A DNA stretch of 64,000 bases from Cerina litoralis (GCA_022008415.1 JAIRBC010000006.1:62001-126000); one strand, 5' to 3'. Positions 27,526 to 36,339 are shown, numbered from the stretch's first letter. Made by a program: numbers and translations. The notes: generated by a model not told the origin, from the sequence alone.

Positions 27526-28728
27526 CTACGCTTCCTTCGAAAATATCAAGGTAGAACAATTTCCGCCGAATCCCAAGGAATTGGAAAGTACCCTATTCAG
27601 CTTTTTTCCCTTGGTCCGGGTTACGGGAACAAGATCAAATTCCTTCATCGGGGTCGTAAAATTGAGGTTCGGAAAAATAATATGGTTCTGTAGGGCAAGG
27701 ACCGAGTAAACAGCCTCTATGGCCCCAGCAGCTGCCAGGGTATGCCCCGTAAATGCCTTGGTGGAACTAAAATCCGGTACGGTCCCGCCAAATACCTGCT
27801 GTATGGCTCTGCCCTCGGAAAGATCGTTGTTTTCGGTCGCGGTACCATGGGCGTTGATATAATCGATGTAGCCCGGATTGAGATTTGCGACCTGTAAGGC
27901 CTTTTTCATGGCCAAGGCCGCCCCGTCCCCATTTTCTGAGGATGCAGTCTGATGGTAGGCGTCGTTCGCATTGCCGTATCCTTTGAGATAGGCCAGCACC
28001 TTTTTATTTTGCTCCTTTACCACGGTATCCGATTCCAAGACCAAAAATGCCGCGGCCTCACCCAAATTAAGTCCTTTTCGATTATCGTCAAAAGGCGTAT
28101 TGCAAGCGTCAGAAAGTATCATTAGGGTCTTAAACCCATTGATGGTAAACTTGGATAGGCAGTCCGCTCCTCCTACAATTACCCGGTCCAATCTCCCCGT
28201 TTTAATAAGCCTTGCTCCGAACATAATGGCATTCGCCGCAGAAGAACATGCCGTACTAATGGTGGTTACCAGACTTTGTTTTATGCCCAATTGTTCCGCT
28301 ATTTTTTGGGTAGAATCCCCTGCGTGATGGCTTTCAATATATTTTCTGTGTGCGTCGTTTTCCAGATACTCGTAATAGTATTTTTCGGTACGGTCCATAC
28401 CGCCCACGCTGGTAGCGGAGATGAGGCCGGTACGGTATTTTCGCATATCCGTAATATTTGCATCGGCCACTGCTTGCTTGGCAGCAATAGCCCCTAATAA
28501 AGCGGTACGGGGATAATTATTGTCGGTATTTAATCCCAACTGACCTTCCAGTTCGTCGTTTGTAAATAAAATCTCCCCGACCATTATTTCATTCTTGTGA
28601 ACGGTATCTACATGGGAAATACGTCCAATACCGGATTTTCCTTCCACGAGGGCTTGGTAGTTTTCTGCCACATTGTTCCCAATGGCAGAAATTATTCCCA
28701 TTCCAGTAATCGCTGTGCCCTTGCCCAT
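27526..28728 (-). CDS. Beta-ketoacyl-ACP synthase (KAS II-like), active
   Basis: 400 residues with the complete Cys-His-His set: Cys161 (STACSSAAN), His294 (NAHGTATEN) and His329 (FTGHTLAAAG). It should carry out decarboxylative condensation with malonyl-ACP in polyene chain growth, most likely as heterodimer with the CLF-like protein. It is the first gene of the left arm; the divergent hup gene begins 330 bp away, and the promoter should lie in that gap. Confidence 0.92.
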   Translation of the reverse strand: MGKGTAITGMGIISAIGNNVAENYQALVEGKSGIGRISHVDTVHKNEIMVGEILFTNDELEGQLGLNTDNNYPRTALLGAIAAKQAVADANITDMRKYRTGLISATSVGGMDRTEKYYYEYLENDAHRKYIESHHAGDSTQKIAEQLGIKQSLVTTISTACSSAANAIMFGARLIKTGRLDRVIVGGADCLSKFTINGFKTLMILSDACNTPFDDNRKGLNLGEAAAFLVLESDTVVKEQNKKVLAYLKGYGNANDAYHQTASSENGDGAALAMKKALQVANLNPGYIDYINAHGTATENNDLSEGRAIQQVFGGTVPDFSSTKAFTGHTLAAAGAIEAVYSVLALQNHIIFPNLNFTTPMKEFDLVPVTRTKGKKLNRVLSNSLGFGGNCSTLIFSKEA

Positions 28729-29010
28729 ATAGTTTTACAAGTATTTTGAGTGCTAAGATATAATATCATTCGCACCCGTGAAATTCTGACAGCAAATGTC
28801 ATACAAAAAATATGAAACACCTCGCAACCTTGGAGTTAATAAACTATTAATTAGGCCCATATGGGATAGACATTGTTCATTTTCTGGAAAGGGTCCAGGG
28901 TAATCGGCATGTTTCCCGGTATAGGAACGACAGGGTATTCGATCATTCCAATGAAATAATATATATGCCTAAATTTAAGATCATTAAGAGGAAAGATTGA
29001 ATTTAATTTA

Positions 29011-29018
29011 TATATTTG
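29011..29018 (+). promoter_or_regulatory. hup: -7 box of hup
   Basis: TATATTTG matches the TAnnTTTG consensus exactly, 39 bp before the hup ATG. The 330-bp gap 28729-29057 between the divergent ketosynthase and hup must also contain the left-arm promoter; I see no exact box for it. Confidence 0.6.
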
Positions 29019-29057
29019 CATCCCAAAAAATTAGAACCGGAAAATTTAATATTCAAA

Positions 29058-29348
29058 ATGACAAAAGCAGATATCGTAACGAAAATCTCGGAAAAACTGG
29101 GAATCGAAAAGGGTGATGTGCAAGCTACCGTTGAAACATTTATGGAAGAGGTAAAATCCTCTCTTGAAAATGGGGACAACGTGTATTTAAGAGGTTTTGG
29201 AAGTTTTATAATCAAGACCAGGGCCGAAAAGACAGGTAGGAACATTTCCAAGAACACCACCATTAAAATACCTGCGCACAACATTCCCGCCTTTAAGCCA
29301 GCCAAGGTTTTTGTAGAAGGGGTTAAAAGCAGCGTAGAAGTACAATAA
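29058..29348 (+). CDS. hup: HU family DNA-binding protein
   Basis: 96 residues from ATG 29058; the 14 upstream codons of the frame overlap the promoter box and are not coding. HU/IHF fold: MTKADIVTKISEKLGI, DNVYLRGFGSFIIKTR and the DNA-binding arm GRNISKNTTIKIPAHNIPAFKP. It bends and packs DNA in the nucleoid. Followed 30 bp later by a 29-residue basic protein gene, then a terminator. Confidence 0.95.
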   Translation: MTKADIVTKISEKLGIEKGDVQATVETFMEEVKSSLENGDNVYLRGFGSFIIKTRAEKTGRNISKNTTIKIPAHNIPAFKPAKVFVEGVKSSVEVQ

Positions 29349-29378
29349 TAAAATATTAATCATAAAAAGCAAAGCTTT

Positions 29379-29468
29379 ATGCCCAGTGGTAAAAAGAGAA
29401 AAAGACACAAGGTAGCTACCCATAAACGCAAGAAGCGTAGGAGAGCTAACCGACACAAGAAAAAATAG
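29379..29468 (+). CDS. 29-residue basic protein, AURKAIP1/COX24-type
   Basis: ATG to TAG encodes only 29 residues, MPSGKKRKRHKVATHKRKKR followed by nine more, almost all Lys, Arg or His. This pattern matches the tiny AURKAIP1/COX24-domain (mS38-like) proteins found next to hup and rng in many Bacteroidota, likely small-subunit ribosome components. It is read in the hup transcript and sits right before a strong terminator. The ribosomal role is by family analogy. Confidence 0.85.
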   Translation: MPSGKKRKRHKVATHKRKKRRRANRHKKK

Positions 29469-29471
29469 CGC

Positions 29472-29508
29472 AGGGGCTGAAAAATTTCGGCCCCTTGTTT
29501 TGTTTTTT
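29472..29508 (+). terminator. Terminator after hup and small basic protein gene
   Basis: AGGGGC(T)GAAA pairs with TTTCGGCCCCT up to 29495, then TGTTTTGTTTTTT. The stem starts 4 bp after the stop codon. The rest of the gap to rng (29509-29718) shows no clear feature. Confidence 0.8.
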
Positions 29509-29718
29509 CGTTTTATGTCATTTTCTAAGAGACTTGTACAAAATTCATCGGGATTAAAAATCGATGAATGTTTTTTAATAATTTGGAAAGTGGCATGATT
29601 TAAACGTTCATTGACATAGAAATTCCAAAAAGGATTTCGACGGGTTTATACAACCTGTTTTACTAATTGTTTAATCTATCTGTCCCACGTAATGTTGGAT
29701 GGATATAAATAAATTCAG

Positions 29719-31266
29719 GTGAATAAAGAATTAATCGTAAGATCTAGTTCCGACGCCGTTGATTTTGCCTTACTTAAAGATGGAAAACTGATAGAATTGA
29801 ACAAGGAAAAGGACAGTAACAATTTTTCCGTTGGCGATATTATGATCGCAAAGGTGAGAAAGCCTGTTACCGGACTTAACGCTGCCTTTGTCAACGTAGG
29901 TTATGAGAAAGATGCCTTTCTACATTACCACGACCTTGGGCCGCAGTTGGCCACCATGTTAAAATTCATAAAACAAGTCAGTGCCGGAAAACTAACGGAT
30001 TATTCCTTAAAAGATTTTCATTTTGAAAAGGATATTGATAAGGATGGCAGCATCAATGATGTGATCAAGGCCAACCAATCGCTGTTGGTACAGATCGTAA
30101 AGGAGCCCATCTCTACCAAAGGACCTAGGATTAGCTCAGAACTATCCTTGGCCGGAAGGTATCTGGTCATGGTTCCATTTTCCGATCGGGTCTCGGTTTC
30201 CCAGAAAATCGAGAGCAATGCCGAAAAGGACCGTCTAAAAAGGCTTGTAAAAAGTATCAAGCCCAAAGGTTTTGGCATTATTATCCGAACGGTTGCAGAA
30301 GGCAAAAAAGTAGCGGAACTGGATAAAGATCTAGAGAACTTGCTGAACAAGTGGTCGGCAATGTGTAAAAAATTGTATAAAGCGCCCCATCCTTCCAAAG
30401 TTTTGGTGGAAGTTAACAGGGCTTCATCCATATTGAGGGATGTTTTCAACGATACCTTTAGCGGTATCCATGTGGATGAAGAGACGCTCTATAACCAAAT
30501 TAAGGATTATGTGCACGAAATTGCACCGGAGAAAGAATCCATTGTAAAGTTGTATAATTCCTCGGTTCCTATTTTCGAGAAATATGGGATCGAAAGGCAG
30601 ATCAAGACTTCGTTTGGCCGTACCGCTACCATGAGCAAGGGGGCATACCTCATTATAGAGCATACCGAGGCACTTCATGTTATCGACGTAAACAGCGGCA
30701 ACCGATCCAACAAAGCGCGGAATCAGGAAGATACCGCATTGGAGGTAAACCTATTGGCGGCTTCCGAAATTGCCAGGCAATTGCGCCTACGCGATATGGG
30801 AGGTATTATCGTGGTCGATTTTATCGATATGACGAAAGGCGAGCACAGAAGGAAACTTTTTGACCACCTTAGAAGCGAAATGAAAGAGGATAGGGCCAAG
30901 CATAAGATTTTGCCGCCGAGCAAGTTTGGACTTATTCAAATTACAAGACAACGGGTTAGGCCCGAAATGAACATCAAAACAAGTGAGGAAAACCCCAATG
31001 GTTCCGGCAAGGAGGTAGAGGCTCCCATTGTTTTGATCGACAAAATAAATGCAGATCTGGAAAAGCTCCTAAAGGGGCCGGCCAAGGACAATAGCGTCAC
31101 GTTGAACATACATCCGTTCATAGCTGCCTATCTTACCAAAGGTTTTCCATCCATACGTACCAAGTGGTTCTTGGAGCATAAAAAATGGGTAAAAATCCAA
31201 CCCAGGGATGCCTATACGTACCTGGAGTACCGTTTTAAGAATAAGGACGGTAAAACCATATATTAG
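29719..31266 (+). CDS. rng: Ribonuclease E/G family protein
   Basis: 515 residues with a GTG start (VNKELIVRSSSDAV). N-terminal S1 domain at ~35-130 (IMIAKVRKPVTGLNAAFVNVG, DAFLHYHDLG). The catalytic core has VIDVNSGNRSNKARNQED and GGIIVVDFIDM with the two metal-binding Asp. Endonuclease for rRNA maturation and RNA decay. The CPxCxGTG zinc-link that joins subunits in RNase E is absent: that place reads ENPNGSGKEVEAP. Length fits RNase G rather than RNase E. Monocistronic. Confidence 0.95.
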   Translation: MNKELIVRSSSDAVDFALLKDGKLIELNKEKDSNNFSVGDIMIAKVRKPVTGLNAAFVNVGYEKDAFLHYHDLGPQLATMLKFIKQVSAGKLTDYSLKDFHFEKDIDKDGSINDVIKANQSLLVQIVKEPISTKGPRISSELSLAGRYLVMVPFSDRVSVSQKIESNAEKDRLKRLVKSIKPKGFGIIIRTVAEGKKVAELDKDLENLLNKWSAMCKKLYKAPHPSKVLVEVNRASSILRDVFNDTFSGIHVDEETLYNQIKDYVHEIAPEKESIVKLYNSSVPIFEKYGIERQIKTSFGRTATMSKGAYLIIEHTEALHVIDVNSGNRSNKARNQEDTALEVNLLAASEIARQLRLRDMGGIIVVDFIDMTKGEHRRKLFDHLRSEMKEDRAKHKILPPSKFGLIQITRQRVRPEMNIKTSEENPNGSGKEVEAPIVLIDKINADLEKLLKGPAKDNSVTLNIHPFIAAYLTKGFPSIRTKWFLEHKKWVKIQPRDAYTYLEYRFKNKDGKTIY

Positions 31267-31269
31267 TTA

Positions 31270-31435
31270 GTGTCCGTCTATATAGTCCGATAACTACGTT
31301 GCGCTCGTTTTGAAAACAGTCATTTACACCAGTAAACTCCTTGATTTTCAAAACCTGCCCGTACCGACCGGGCGGGCTTCGCAAGCCTTGTTCTCAGTCT
31401 TTCTAGCTCAGACACTCGAGTATATGGACAGACAT
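31270..31435. repeat. Nested inverted-repeat element after rng
   Basis: Outer arms GTGTCCGTCTATATA (31270-31284) and TATATGGACAGACAT (31421-31435) pair at 14 of 15 positions counting G-U. Inside, GTTTTGAAAA (31307-31316) and TTTTCAAAAC (31345-31354) pair exactly around a TTTAC/GTAAA stem, and GCCCG/CGGGC follows. It begins 3 bp after the rng stop and has no ORF. It resembles a small non-autonomous mobile element or a dispersed palindromic repeat. Confidence 0.65.
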
Positions 31436-31444
31436 AAGTTATGA

Positions 31445-31477
31445 AAAGCGGCTCCGGAAAAGGAGCCGCTTTTTTTT
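31445..31477 (+). terminator. Strong terminator downstream of rng
   Basis: AAAGCGGCTCC (31445-31455) pairs perfectly with GGAGCCGCTTT (31462-31472), loop GGAAAA, followed by a run of T. It is separated from the rng stop by the inverted-repeat element, as if that element had inserted between gene and terminator. The rest of the gap to 31628 shows only a TACATTTA possible -7 box near 31570. Confidence 0.9.
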
Positions 31478-31628
31478 ATGGCAATTGCTATCGATATTTT
31501 ATTTGCACCAAATTTAACATGGTCCCTTTATTGTCTGCTCCGTAGCCCTTATGTTCTAATTATTTCGGTTACATTTATGCCGGTCTGATTTTCGTCCAAT
31601 AAAGATGTAGAACTAAAAAAGCAATAAT

Positions 31629-32882
31629 ATGAAGCGGAATTATGGAATTGTGGTCCTTATTTTGATCACGTTTTTTGTCATATCTTTTTTGACGAACATT
31701 CTTGGAGCCCTGAATCCGAGCGTTTCCTTGAGCTATGAACTTAGTGGTACCATGTCGGGGTTTTTGCCTTTTACCTTTTTTATTGCCTACGGCCTTATGT
31801 CCATTCCCTCGGGATTTATGGTAGAAAAGTACGGGGAAAAAAGGCTGATGGTCTTTGCATTTTTACTGGCCTTGACCGGTTCTCTTTTGTTTTCCGGGTT
31901 CCCAACTTTTGGAGTGTTTTTGTTTACCCTGTTTACCATCGGGACCGGAATGGCTATTTTGCAGGTTGTCATCAATCCACTGTTACGGGTTTCGGGGGGC
32001 GAAGAGCATTATGCATTTACTTCGGTCTTGGCCCAATTGATTTTTGGGGCGGCCTCCTTCGTAAGCCCCCAGGTGTATTCCTGGTTGGTGACCAGTTTAG
32101 AAACCCCAGCTACGGAACAAGGTTGGGTGATAGGACTTCTCTCAAAAATAGTGCCTATCGATATGTCGTGGGCGTCCATTTATTGGATATTTGCTTTGAT
32201 CAGTCTACTCATGGTATTGGTTATAATTTCCATCCCATTTCCAAAGGTACAGCTGAACGAGGAGGAAAAGGTCGGGACCAAGGACACGTACATCGGCCTG
32301 TTTAAAAACAGAAAGGTAATGCTATATTTTCTAGGAATATTTGCTTACGTAGGTACCGAACAAGGCATATCTTATTGGATGTCACAATTTTTACAGGATT
32401 ATCATGGATATGATTTTAAAACAATAGGGGCAGACGCAATCGGCAACTTTTGGGGACTCATGACTATCGGCGGGATTTTGGGGCTATTGTTGCTCAAAAT
32501 AATGGATAGTAAATGGGTCTTAAGGATTTTTTCTATTTGTGCGGTCTTGAGTTTTAGCATGGCTCTTTTTGGTAGTGCAAATGTCTCTTTGTACGCGTTT
32601 CAAGTGTGTGGTTTTTTTCTTTCTGTCATGTATCCGATCATAATGTCCTTGGCGTTGAATTCTGTAAGCAAGCACCACGGAGCTTTTGCGGGAATTTTGA
32701 TGACGGGTATCATGGGCGGGGCAGTGGTGCAACTGTTAATCGGTTTTGTCAGCGATTTTACCTCCTTAAAAACGGGTATGATGATCGTCTTTCTGGGCCT
32801 CGGATATATACTGAGTATTAGCTTTTGGGCAAAACCGATCATAAAGAACAAGACTATAGGACTAAGCAAGGGCAAAGAATAA
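31629..32882 (+). CDS. Sugar MFS transporter (FHS/fucose-permease-like)
   Basis: 417 residues with about twelve membrane helices. Resembles the FucP-type FHS family: TNILGALNPSVSLSYELS, FFIAYGLMSIPSGFMVEKYGEKR, INPLLRVSGG near helix 4, and the second half EQGISYWMSQFLQDYHG. Imports a monosaccharide, probably with protons; which sugar is not clear. Neighbour of recX 29 bp downstream, and a sulfatase lies 1.7 kb away, which loosely suggests polysaccharide use. Confidence 0.88.
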   Translation: MKRNYGIVVLILITFFVISFLTNILGALNPSVSLSYELSGTMSGFLPFTFFIAYGLMSIPSGFMVEKYGEKRLMVFAFLLALTGSLLFSGFPTFGVFLFTLFTIGTGMAILQVVINPLLRVSGGEEHYAFTSVLAQLIFGAASFVSPQVYSWLVTSLETPATEQGWVIGLLSKIVPIDMSWASIYWIFALISLLMVLVIISIPFPKVQLNEEEKVGTKDTYIGLFKNRKVMLYFLGIFAYVGTEQGISYWMSQFLQDYHGYDFKTIGADAIGNFWGLMTIGGILGLLLLKIMDSKWVLRIFSICAVLSFSMALFGSANVSLYAFQVCGFFLSVMYPIIMSLALNSVSKHHGAFAGILMTGIMGGAVVQLLIGFVSDFTSLKTGMMIVFLGLGYILSISFWAKPIIKNKTIGLSKGKE

Positions 32883-32911
32883 ATTAGCTTTCCAATCGAT
32901 TATTTGTTTTT

Positions 32912-33385
32912 ATGTATTCCAAACAAGGGCATACCCTCACCGAAGCGACAAAAAAACTGGAAGATTATTGCACTTATCGGGAGCGCTGCCATAAGGAGGT
33001 AACCAATAAGCTTCGGGATATGGGTATGATACCGGAGGCCATAGACCATATCATCGTCCACCTTATTGGGCAAGACTATCTCAACGAGGAACGGTTTGCC
33101 AAAAGCTTCGCCCGGGGCAAATTTAAGATCAAAAAATGGGGCAGGGTCCGCATTGTCAACGAACTGAAATATCGCGATATTTCCAAATACAATATTCAGA
33201 TCGCACTCGAAGAAATAGGGGAGGAGGATTACGTTTCGACCTTGGAATCCCTTGCCCAAAAAAGATTGCGTAGTCTTAAAGAACCCAACCTTCAAAAGAG
33301 GAGAAAGAAACTGGCCAATTACCTACTTTACCGGGGATGGGAAAGTAATTTGGTATATGAAAAAATAAAGGAGCTTATACCGTGA
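32912..33385 (+). CDS. recX: RecX family regulatory protein
   Basis: 157 residues made of three-helix RecX repeats: EDYCTYRERCHKEVTNKLRDMG, then LIGQDYLNEERFAKSFARGKFKIKKWGRVRI, then RRKKLANYLLYRGWESNLVYEKI. RecX binds and limits RecA filaments. The length and YLNEERFA block match the family. It is not next to recA here; it follows the sugar transporter by 29 bp and may share its transcript. Confidence 0.92.
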   Translation: MYSKQGHTLTEATKKLEDYCTYRERCHKEVTNKLRDMGMIPEAIDHIIVHLIGQDYLNEERFAKSFARGKFKIKKWGRVRIVNELKYRDISKYNIQIALEEIGEEDYVSTLESLAQKRLRSLKEPNLQKRRKKLANYLLYRGWESNLVYEKIKELIP

Positions 33386-33454
33386 TTCACAATTGACTTT
33401 TCGCTAACAATTTCATGGAATTATTATTTGTAACTTTAGAGCAAAATACCCAAT

Positions 33455-33973
33455 ATGTTGTCAAAAAAATTAGAAGAAGCACTCAATGACCAAGTTAGAG
33501 TAGAGGCAGAGTCCTCCCAGGTGTACCTGTCCATGGCGTCATGGGCCGAGGTAAAAGGTTTGGAGGGCATTGCACGATTTATGTATTCCCAATCGGATGA
33601 AGAGCGCCTGCACATGCTTAAATTGATAAAGTTTGTGAACGAACGGGGCGGTCATGGACATATTTCCGATCTTAAGGCCCCCAAGACCGATTTTGGGTCT
33701 TTTCAAAAAATGTTCCAGGAACTTTACGAACACGAGATTTTCGTTTCTAAAAGCATTAATGATCTGGTTCATATTTCCCTGGAGGAAAGGGATTATGCCA
33801 CCCATAATTTCTTGCAGTGGTACGTAGCCGAACAAATTGAAGAAGAGGCTTTGGCACGTACCATTCTGGATAAAATAAACTTAATCGGCAATGACAAGGG
33901 CGGTCTATATCTGTTTGATAGGGATGTGCAACAGATTACCGCCGATAGTGCTGCAGGCGGACCGGTTGAATAG
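33455..33973 (+). CDS. Ferritin (non-haem, FtnA-like)
   Basis: 172 residues, four-helix ferritin. Ferroxidase ligands are recognisable: Glu17 (VRVEAESSQ), Glu50 and His53 (DEERLHMLK), Glu94 (YEHEIFVSKS). Oxidises and stores iron in the cytoplasm. Length and the HNFLQWYVAEQIEEE helix match bacterial FtnA. A TAACTTTA stretch ~25 bp upstream may be the -7 box. The C-terminal tail (TADSAAGGPVE) is free of motifs. Confidence 0.95.
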   Translation: MLSKKLEEALNDQVRVEAESSQVYLSMASWAEVKGLEGIARFMYSQSDEERLHMLKLIKFVNERGGHGHISDLKAPKTDFGSFQKMFQELYEHEIFVSKSINDLVHISLEERDYATHNFLQWYVAEQIEEEALARTILDKINLIGNDKGGLYLFDRDVQQITADSAAGGPVE

Positions 33974-34124
33974 TAAAGATCAAGTTAAAAAACAAAATAA
34001 AGAACAAATCGACTTTCTAACTTATGCTAGGGAGCAAGAGATGCTTTCAATTTGAAGAATCGGTTTCTTATAGACCGCTTCAATTTTAACATTTAATCTT
34101 ATTTAGATTGAATTAAAATAGATA

Positions 34125-34210
34125 TTTTTACCCACCTTTATATTCCTGCCATTATATAATGGCAGGAGTGTATAAAGGTAACTTACTTTAGTAACACAGG
34201 TGGGCAAAAA
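34125..34210 (+). promoter_or_regulatory. Potential cis-RNA structure covering a start codon
   Basis: 34144-34167 is a perfect 24-nt palindrome (TCCTGCCATTA and complement). ACCTTTATA (34134-34142) and TATAAAGGT (34171-34179) extend it. Separately, TTTTTACCCACCT (34125-34137) is complementary to AGGTGGGCAAAAA (34198-34210) at 12 of 13 positions, and that second arm contains the GTG start at 34200. The ACCT at 34134-34137 belongs to both pairings, so two alternative folds are possible. There is no T-run, so a terminator is unlikely. Confidence 0.6.
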
Positions 34211-34394
34211 GAAAAAACAGCATAAAAAGGAGCAGAAAAAGCTAAAAAAGGCTTTTAAAAAAGAGCAGAAAGCTATCCTCAAAGCTATGGTTCCTGCTGG
34301 CTGCAAGACCAAATGTTGTGAAAAATATAAAAAATCCGAATCCAAACGATGCAATCGTTGCCCCTGTTTTGATCTTATAAAAAAGGTCGCGTAA
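34200..34394 (+). CDS. Small Lys/Cys-rich hypothetical protein
   Basis: 64 residues from a GTG start. The first half is almost all Lys, Gln and Glu (GKKKKQHKKEQKKLKKAFKK), a charged helix. The second half has six Cys in CKTKCC, KRCNRCPC, which could bind a metal or cluster. I do not recognise a family name, though the pattern looks conserved rather than random and codon use is normal. The start lies inside a strong inverted repeat, suggesting translation control. Monocistronic between ferritin and sulfatase genes. Confidence 0.65.
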   Translation: MGKKKKQHKKEQKKLKKAFKKEQKAILKAMVPAGCKTKCCEKYKKSESKRCNRCPCFDLIKKVA

Positions 34395-34557
34395 GTGCTT
34401 ATATTTTCTTTGCATACACATGCCCTTTACCCAATTACCTCTTATAAATTCTTCTTTATTTTAGGTTCCCTATACAGTAAGGAATTAATTCTGTATTTTT
34501 ATTTTTAATTAGCTACACCAACAGCCTATTTGGATCAAATCGATTAAAAAGCTCTAT

Positions 34558-36177
34558 ATGAAAACGCCATTTACAGCGCTGCTCGTTCTACTTGTAACGT
34601 TCACATCCATCAATGCCTCAACCGCCCAGACGGGGAATAAGAAATCCAATCGCCCAAATATTCTCTACATCATGAGCGACGACCATGGTTACCAGGCGGT
34701 TAGCGCGTATGGTCACCAAGGACTCAACAAGACCCCAAATATTGATAGGATAGCCCACAACGGGGCCATTTTTTCCCGGGCCTTTGTCACCAATTCCCTT
34801 TGCGCTCCCAGTAGGGCTGTAATGCTCACCGGGAAGCACAGTTTTGTTAACGGCAAGGTAGACAACGTACAGAAATTTAACTGGGACCAGGAGAGCTTCC
34901 CGAAATTGTTGCGGAAAAATGGGTATCAGACCGCCTTGATCGGCAAGATCCATCTGGATGGGCTACCGCAGGGCTTCGACTATTCCGCCGTATTGCCCGG
35001 TCAGGGCGACTATTACAACCCGGACTTTATTGTCAACGGAGAGAAGAAGCAAATACATGGTTACGTTACGGAGATCACTACAGATCTGGCTTTGGACTGG
35101 CTTAAAAATAGGGACATGGATAAACCGTTCTGTTTGTTGTACCACCAAAAGGCCCCACATAGGGAATGGTTGCCAGCCCCAAAATATTACAAACAATATA
35201 CTAAAATGAAGTTCAGGGAACCCGAGACCCTGTTCGACGATTATTCCGGTAGGGGCACCGCTGCTAAGACCGCAGAAATGAATATCCTAAAGAATATGAA
35301 CTGGTCGGGCGATTCCAAAATTTACCCCGAGATTATGTCAGCTTTGGGTATCGAGGAAACCACCAACTGGGGCATAAGGGCCTTTAACAATAATCTGGGC
35401 AGGATGGACGATGCCCAACGGACAGCATGGGATGCCGTGTACCGTCCGATCGCCGAGGAATTTGAGAAAAAATATCCGTCCATGGATCATGAAGAACTGA
35501 TGCACTGGCGGTACGAGCGATACATGCAGGATTACCTAGCGAGCATCGCCTCCGTAGACGAAGGAGTGGGCCAGGTTTTGGATTACTTGGAAGAAAATGG
35601 ATTGGAAGATAACACCATCGTGGTCTATACCTCGGATCAAGGTTTTTATTTGGGGGAACACGGGTGGTTCGACAAACGTTTTATGTACGAGGAGTCCTTG
35701 CGTACGCCCTTGGTAATGTCCTATCCCAAGGAAATTAAACCGGGGACCAAGATCGATGCCATGGTACAGAACATCGATTTTGCCCCGACCTTCTTGGATT
35801 ATGCCGGCGTGGATATACCAAAGGATATGCAGGGCGAATCTTTCCGAAAAGTTGTGGGCGGGGAAAACCCCGAATGGAGGGACGCCGTATATTACACGTA
35901 TTATGAATATCCATCGATCCATATGGTAAAGCGGCATTACGGGGTGCGGACGGACCGGTACAAGCTCATCCATTTTTATTATGACATAGACGAATGGGAG
36001 CTCTATGACCTGGAAAAGGATCCCCACGAAATGAAGAACGTCTATGACGACCCGGAATACGCGGAGGTACAAAAGAACATGCACGGGCGGCTGACGGAAA
36101 TACGGAAAAAATATGGGGATTCGGATGCCAACGACCAGCGTTTTTTACACGCATATCTAGAAGCTATCAAAAAATAA
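34558..36177 (+). CDS. Secreted S1 family sulfatase
   Basis: 539 residues with a signal peptide (to about residue 24, STAQ). Formylglycine motif CAPSRAVMLTGK with Cys82; metal ligands in NILYIMSDDHG (Asp41, Asp42) and later YTSDQGFYLGEHGWFDKR. Hydrolyses sulfate esters from a glycan. The KAPHREWLPAPKYY block resembles hexosamine-6-sulfatase-like S1 subfamilies, but the substrate is not certain. No SusC/SusD genes lie nearby, so this is an isolated sulfatase and not part of a visible utilisation locus. Confidence 0.92.
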   Translation: MKTPFTALLVLLVTFTSINASTAQTGNKKSNRPNILYIMSDDHGYQAVSAYGHQGLNKTPNIDRIAHNGAIFSRAFVTNSLCAPSRAVMLTGKHSFVNGKVDNVQKFNWDQESFPKLLRKNGYQTALIGKIHLDGLPQGFDYSAVLPGQGDYYNPDFIVNGEKKQIHGYVTEITTDLALDWLKNRDMDKPFCLLYHQKAPHREWLPAPKYYKQYTKMKFREPETLFDDYSGRGTAAKTAEMNILKNMNWSGDSKIYPEIMSALGIEETTNWGIRAFNNNLGRMDDAQRTAWDAVYRPIAEEFEKKYPSMDHEELMHWRYERYMQDYLASIASVDEGVGQVLDYLEENGLEDNTIVVYTSDQGFYLGEHGWFDKRFMYEESLRTPLVMSYPKEIKPGTKIDAMVQNIDFAPTFLDYAGVDIPKDMQGESFRKVVGGENPEWRDAVYYTYYEYPSIHMVKRHYGVRTDRYKLIHFYYDIDEWELYDLEKDPHEMKNVYDDPEYAEVQKNMHGRLTEIRKKYGDSDANDQRFLHAYLEAIKK

Positions 36178-36203
36178 TTGGCGCCATTTTCAATGGCCGC
36201 TGC

Positions 36204-36223
36204 GTTCGGTTTGGCAACCGAAC
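36204..36223. repeat. Hairpin in gap after sulfatase
   Basis: GTTCGGTT (36204-36211) and AACCGAAC (36216-36223) form a perfect 8-bp stem with a 4-nt loop. No T-run follows, so it may be a weak bidirectional terminator between the convergent sulfatase and flavoprotein genes, or a small repeat. Confidence 0.5.
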
Positions 36224-36339
36224 AATAGTTATAGAGATCGGAGCTCGCTTCATTTTGAAAGCCGGGGAATCCACACGGCGAGTGTCGGGATATGACCAGA
36301 TTCCGTACTCCCGTAGCAACCGCACTATTTAAACATAAG

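Noticed and set aside
27365-27709. 114-residue frame between CLF and ketosynthase
   Set aside because: Covers palindromic repeats and antisense of the ketosynthase end; no gene signature.
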